From Pengzhenrongella sicca (GTDB taxonomy: Bacteria; Actinomycetota; Actinomycetes; Actinomycetales; Cellulomonadaceae), in NCBI RefSeq assembly GCF_017569225.1, contig NZ_CP071868.1, positions 3,782,001 through 3,846,000 of the forward strand: a DNA stretch of 64,000 bases, read 5' to 3'. Below the pieces are notes generated by a model. That model saw nothing but the letters and a program-made list of their open reading frames with translations, was not told the origin of the DNA and ran no database searches. The position numbers and the translations under genes are program-made. The stretch's first letter is position 1; each line of letters opens with the position of its first letter. Below are positions 63,452-64,000 of this stretch, in pieces.

Positions 63452-64000
63452 TCAGGCCTCCGTTCCGGATGCAGCGGGCGGCGTCGCCTCGGCAGCTGCC
63501 GGAGCGGCTGCAGGTGCGGCGGTCGGGGCCGAAGCGGCCTCGGGACGACGGGCACCGGTTCCGGCCGCGCCGCGAGCGGGGCGGTCGGTCCGGGGTCCAC
63601 GCGGCGAGCGGGGGCCCTGTGTGGCCTGCTGCTGCGCGTACTCCTTCTCGGTCATGTCGCCCTTGTAGATCCAGACCTTCACGCCGATGCGGCCGAAGGT
63701 CGTGCGGGCCTCGTAGAAGCCGTAGTCGATCTGCGCGCGGAGGGTGTGCAACGGCACGCGCCCCTCGCGGTAGAACTCGCTACGGCTCATCTCGGCGCCG
63801 CCGAGGCGACCCGAGCACTGCACCCGGATGCCCTTGGCACCGGCGCGCTGGGCGGACTGCATGCCCTTGCGCATGGCGCGGCGGAACGAGACACGGCTCG
63901 CGAGCTGCTCCGCGATCCCCTGGGCGACGAGCTGAGAGTCCATCTCAGCGTTCTTCACCTCGAGGATGTTGAGCTGCACCTGCTTGCCGCTGAGCTTCTC
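63452..64000 (-). CDS. rpsC: Small-subunit ribosomal protein S3, 5' end outside window
   Basis: The frame is open to base 64000; 182 codons are visible. KH-domain end [57 protein letters not shown] and [20 protein letters not shown] are S3. The C-terminal ~60 residues are an Ala/Pro/Arg-rich extension, common in Actinobacteria. Confidence 0.97.
   Translation of the reverse strand, partial: EKLSGKQVQLNILEVKNAEMDSQLVAQGIAEQLASRVSFRRAMRKGMQSAQRAGAKGIRVQCSGRLGGAEMSRSEFYREGRVPLHTLRAQIDYGFYEARTTFGRIGVKVWIYKGDMTEKEYAQQQATQGPRSPRGPRTDRPARGAAGTGARRPEAASAPTAAPAAAPAAAEATPPAASGTEA

Overview
The window comes from a very GC-rich Gram-positive actinobacterium. An actinobacterial S10/spc/alpha ribosomal gene order, a type-Z zinc S14, an adenylate kinase with a short LID, LCP and sortase-type surface proteins, and almost no A/T-ending codons in the housekeeping genes suggest Micrococcales, probably near Cellulomonadaceae. 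That placement is inferred from gene order and protein character, not from a database search.

Region 1 (1-29.9 kb) is a cell-surface polysaccharide locus. It holds a 5'-truncated Wzz/BY-kinase, several GT4 glycosyltransferases, an ABC-2 exporter (permease plus ATPase), wecB and wecC (together UDP-GlcNAc to UDP-ManNAc to UDP-ManNAcA), a heparinase II/III-type polysaccharide lyase, a DUF6270-serine-acetyltransferase-like fusion, a CgeB-like/GT2 double glycosyltransferase, an LCP ligase, a low-molecular-weight tyrosine phosphatase and galE. Plus-strand genes from 6897 to 19279 are joined by 4-bp stop/start overlaps, and the minus-strand genes converge on them. The picture is a ManNAcA-containing wall polysaccharide, exported by an ABC transporter, attached by LCP and tuned by tyrosine phosphorylation. 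A sortase-type surface protein, a DUF4012 protein and an NCS2 purine permease sit within it.

At the point of convergence (19291-22185) one ISL3-family element has inserted into the left end of another. Both 8-bp target duplications are readable (GGATTATC outer, GGTTTAGC inner), so the order of events can be reconstructed. The outer copy carries a C-terminal frameshift.

Region 2 (30.1-43.0 kb) holds a secreted subtilisin, a membrane diguanylate cyclase, an OmpA-like lipoprotein with six 17-residue repeats, and a tightly overlapped operon of a processive GT2 synthase, a membrane-anchored right-handed beta-helix protein and a beta-helix lipoprotein. A secreted paralogue of the lipoprotein lies just upstream. 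This looks like a synthase-dependent exopolysaccharide system that I cannot match to a named one, and it is the best candidate here for an undescribed system.

Region 3 (43.1-64.0 kb) is housekeeping: def, glmM, rpsI-rplM, an ABC-F ATPase, truA, a ROK kinase, an alpha/beta hydrolase, then rplQ-rpoA-rpsK-rpsM-rpmJ-infA-map-adk-secY and the spc/S10 ribosomal genes to a 5'-truncated rpsC. rpsD is absent from its frequent place before rpoA. Hairpins subdivide the cluster, notably one with a UUCG loop between rplO and secY.

No tRNA, rRNA, CRISPR array or phage genes were seen. The only gene-free stretch over 300 bases is 6471-6896.
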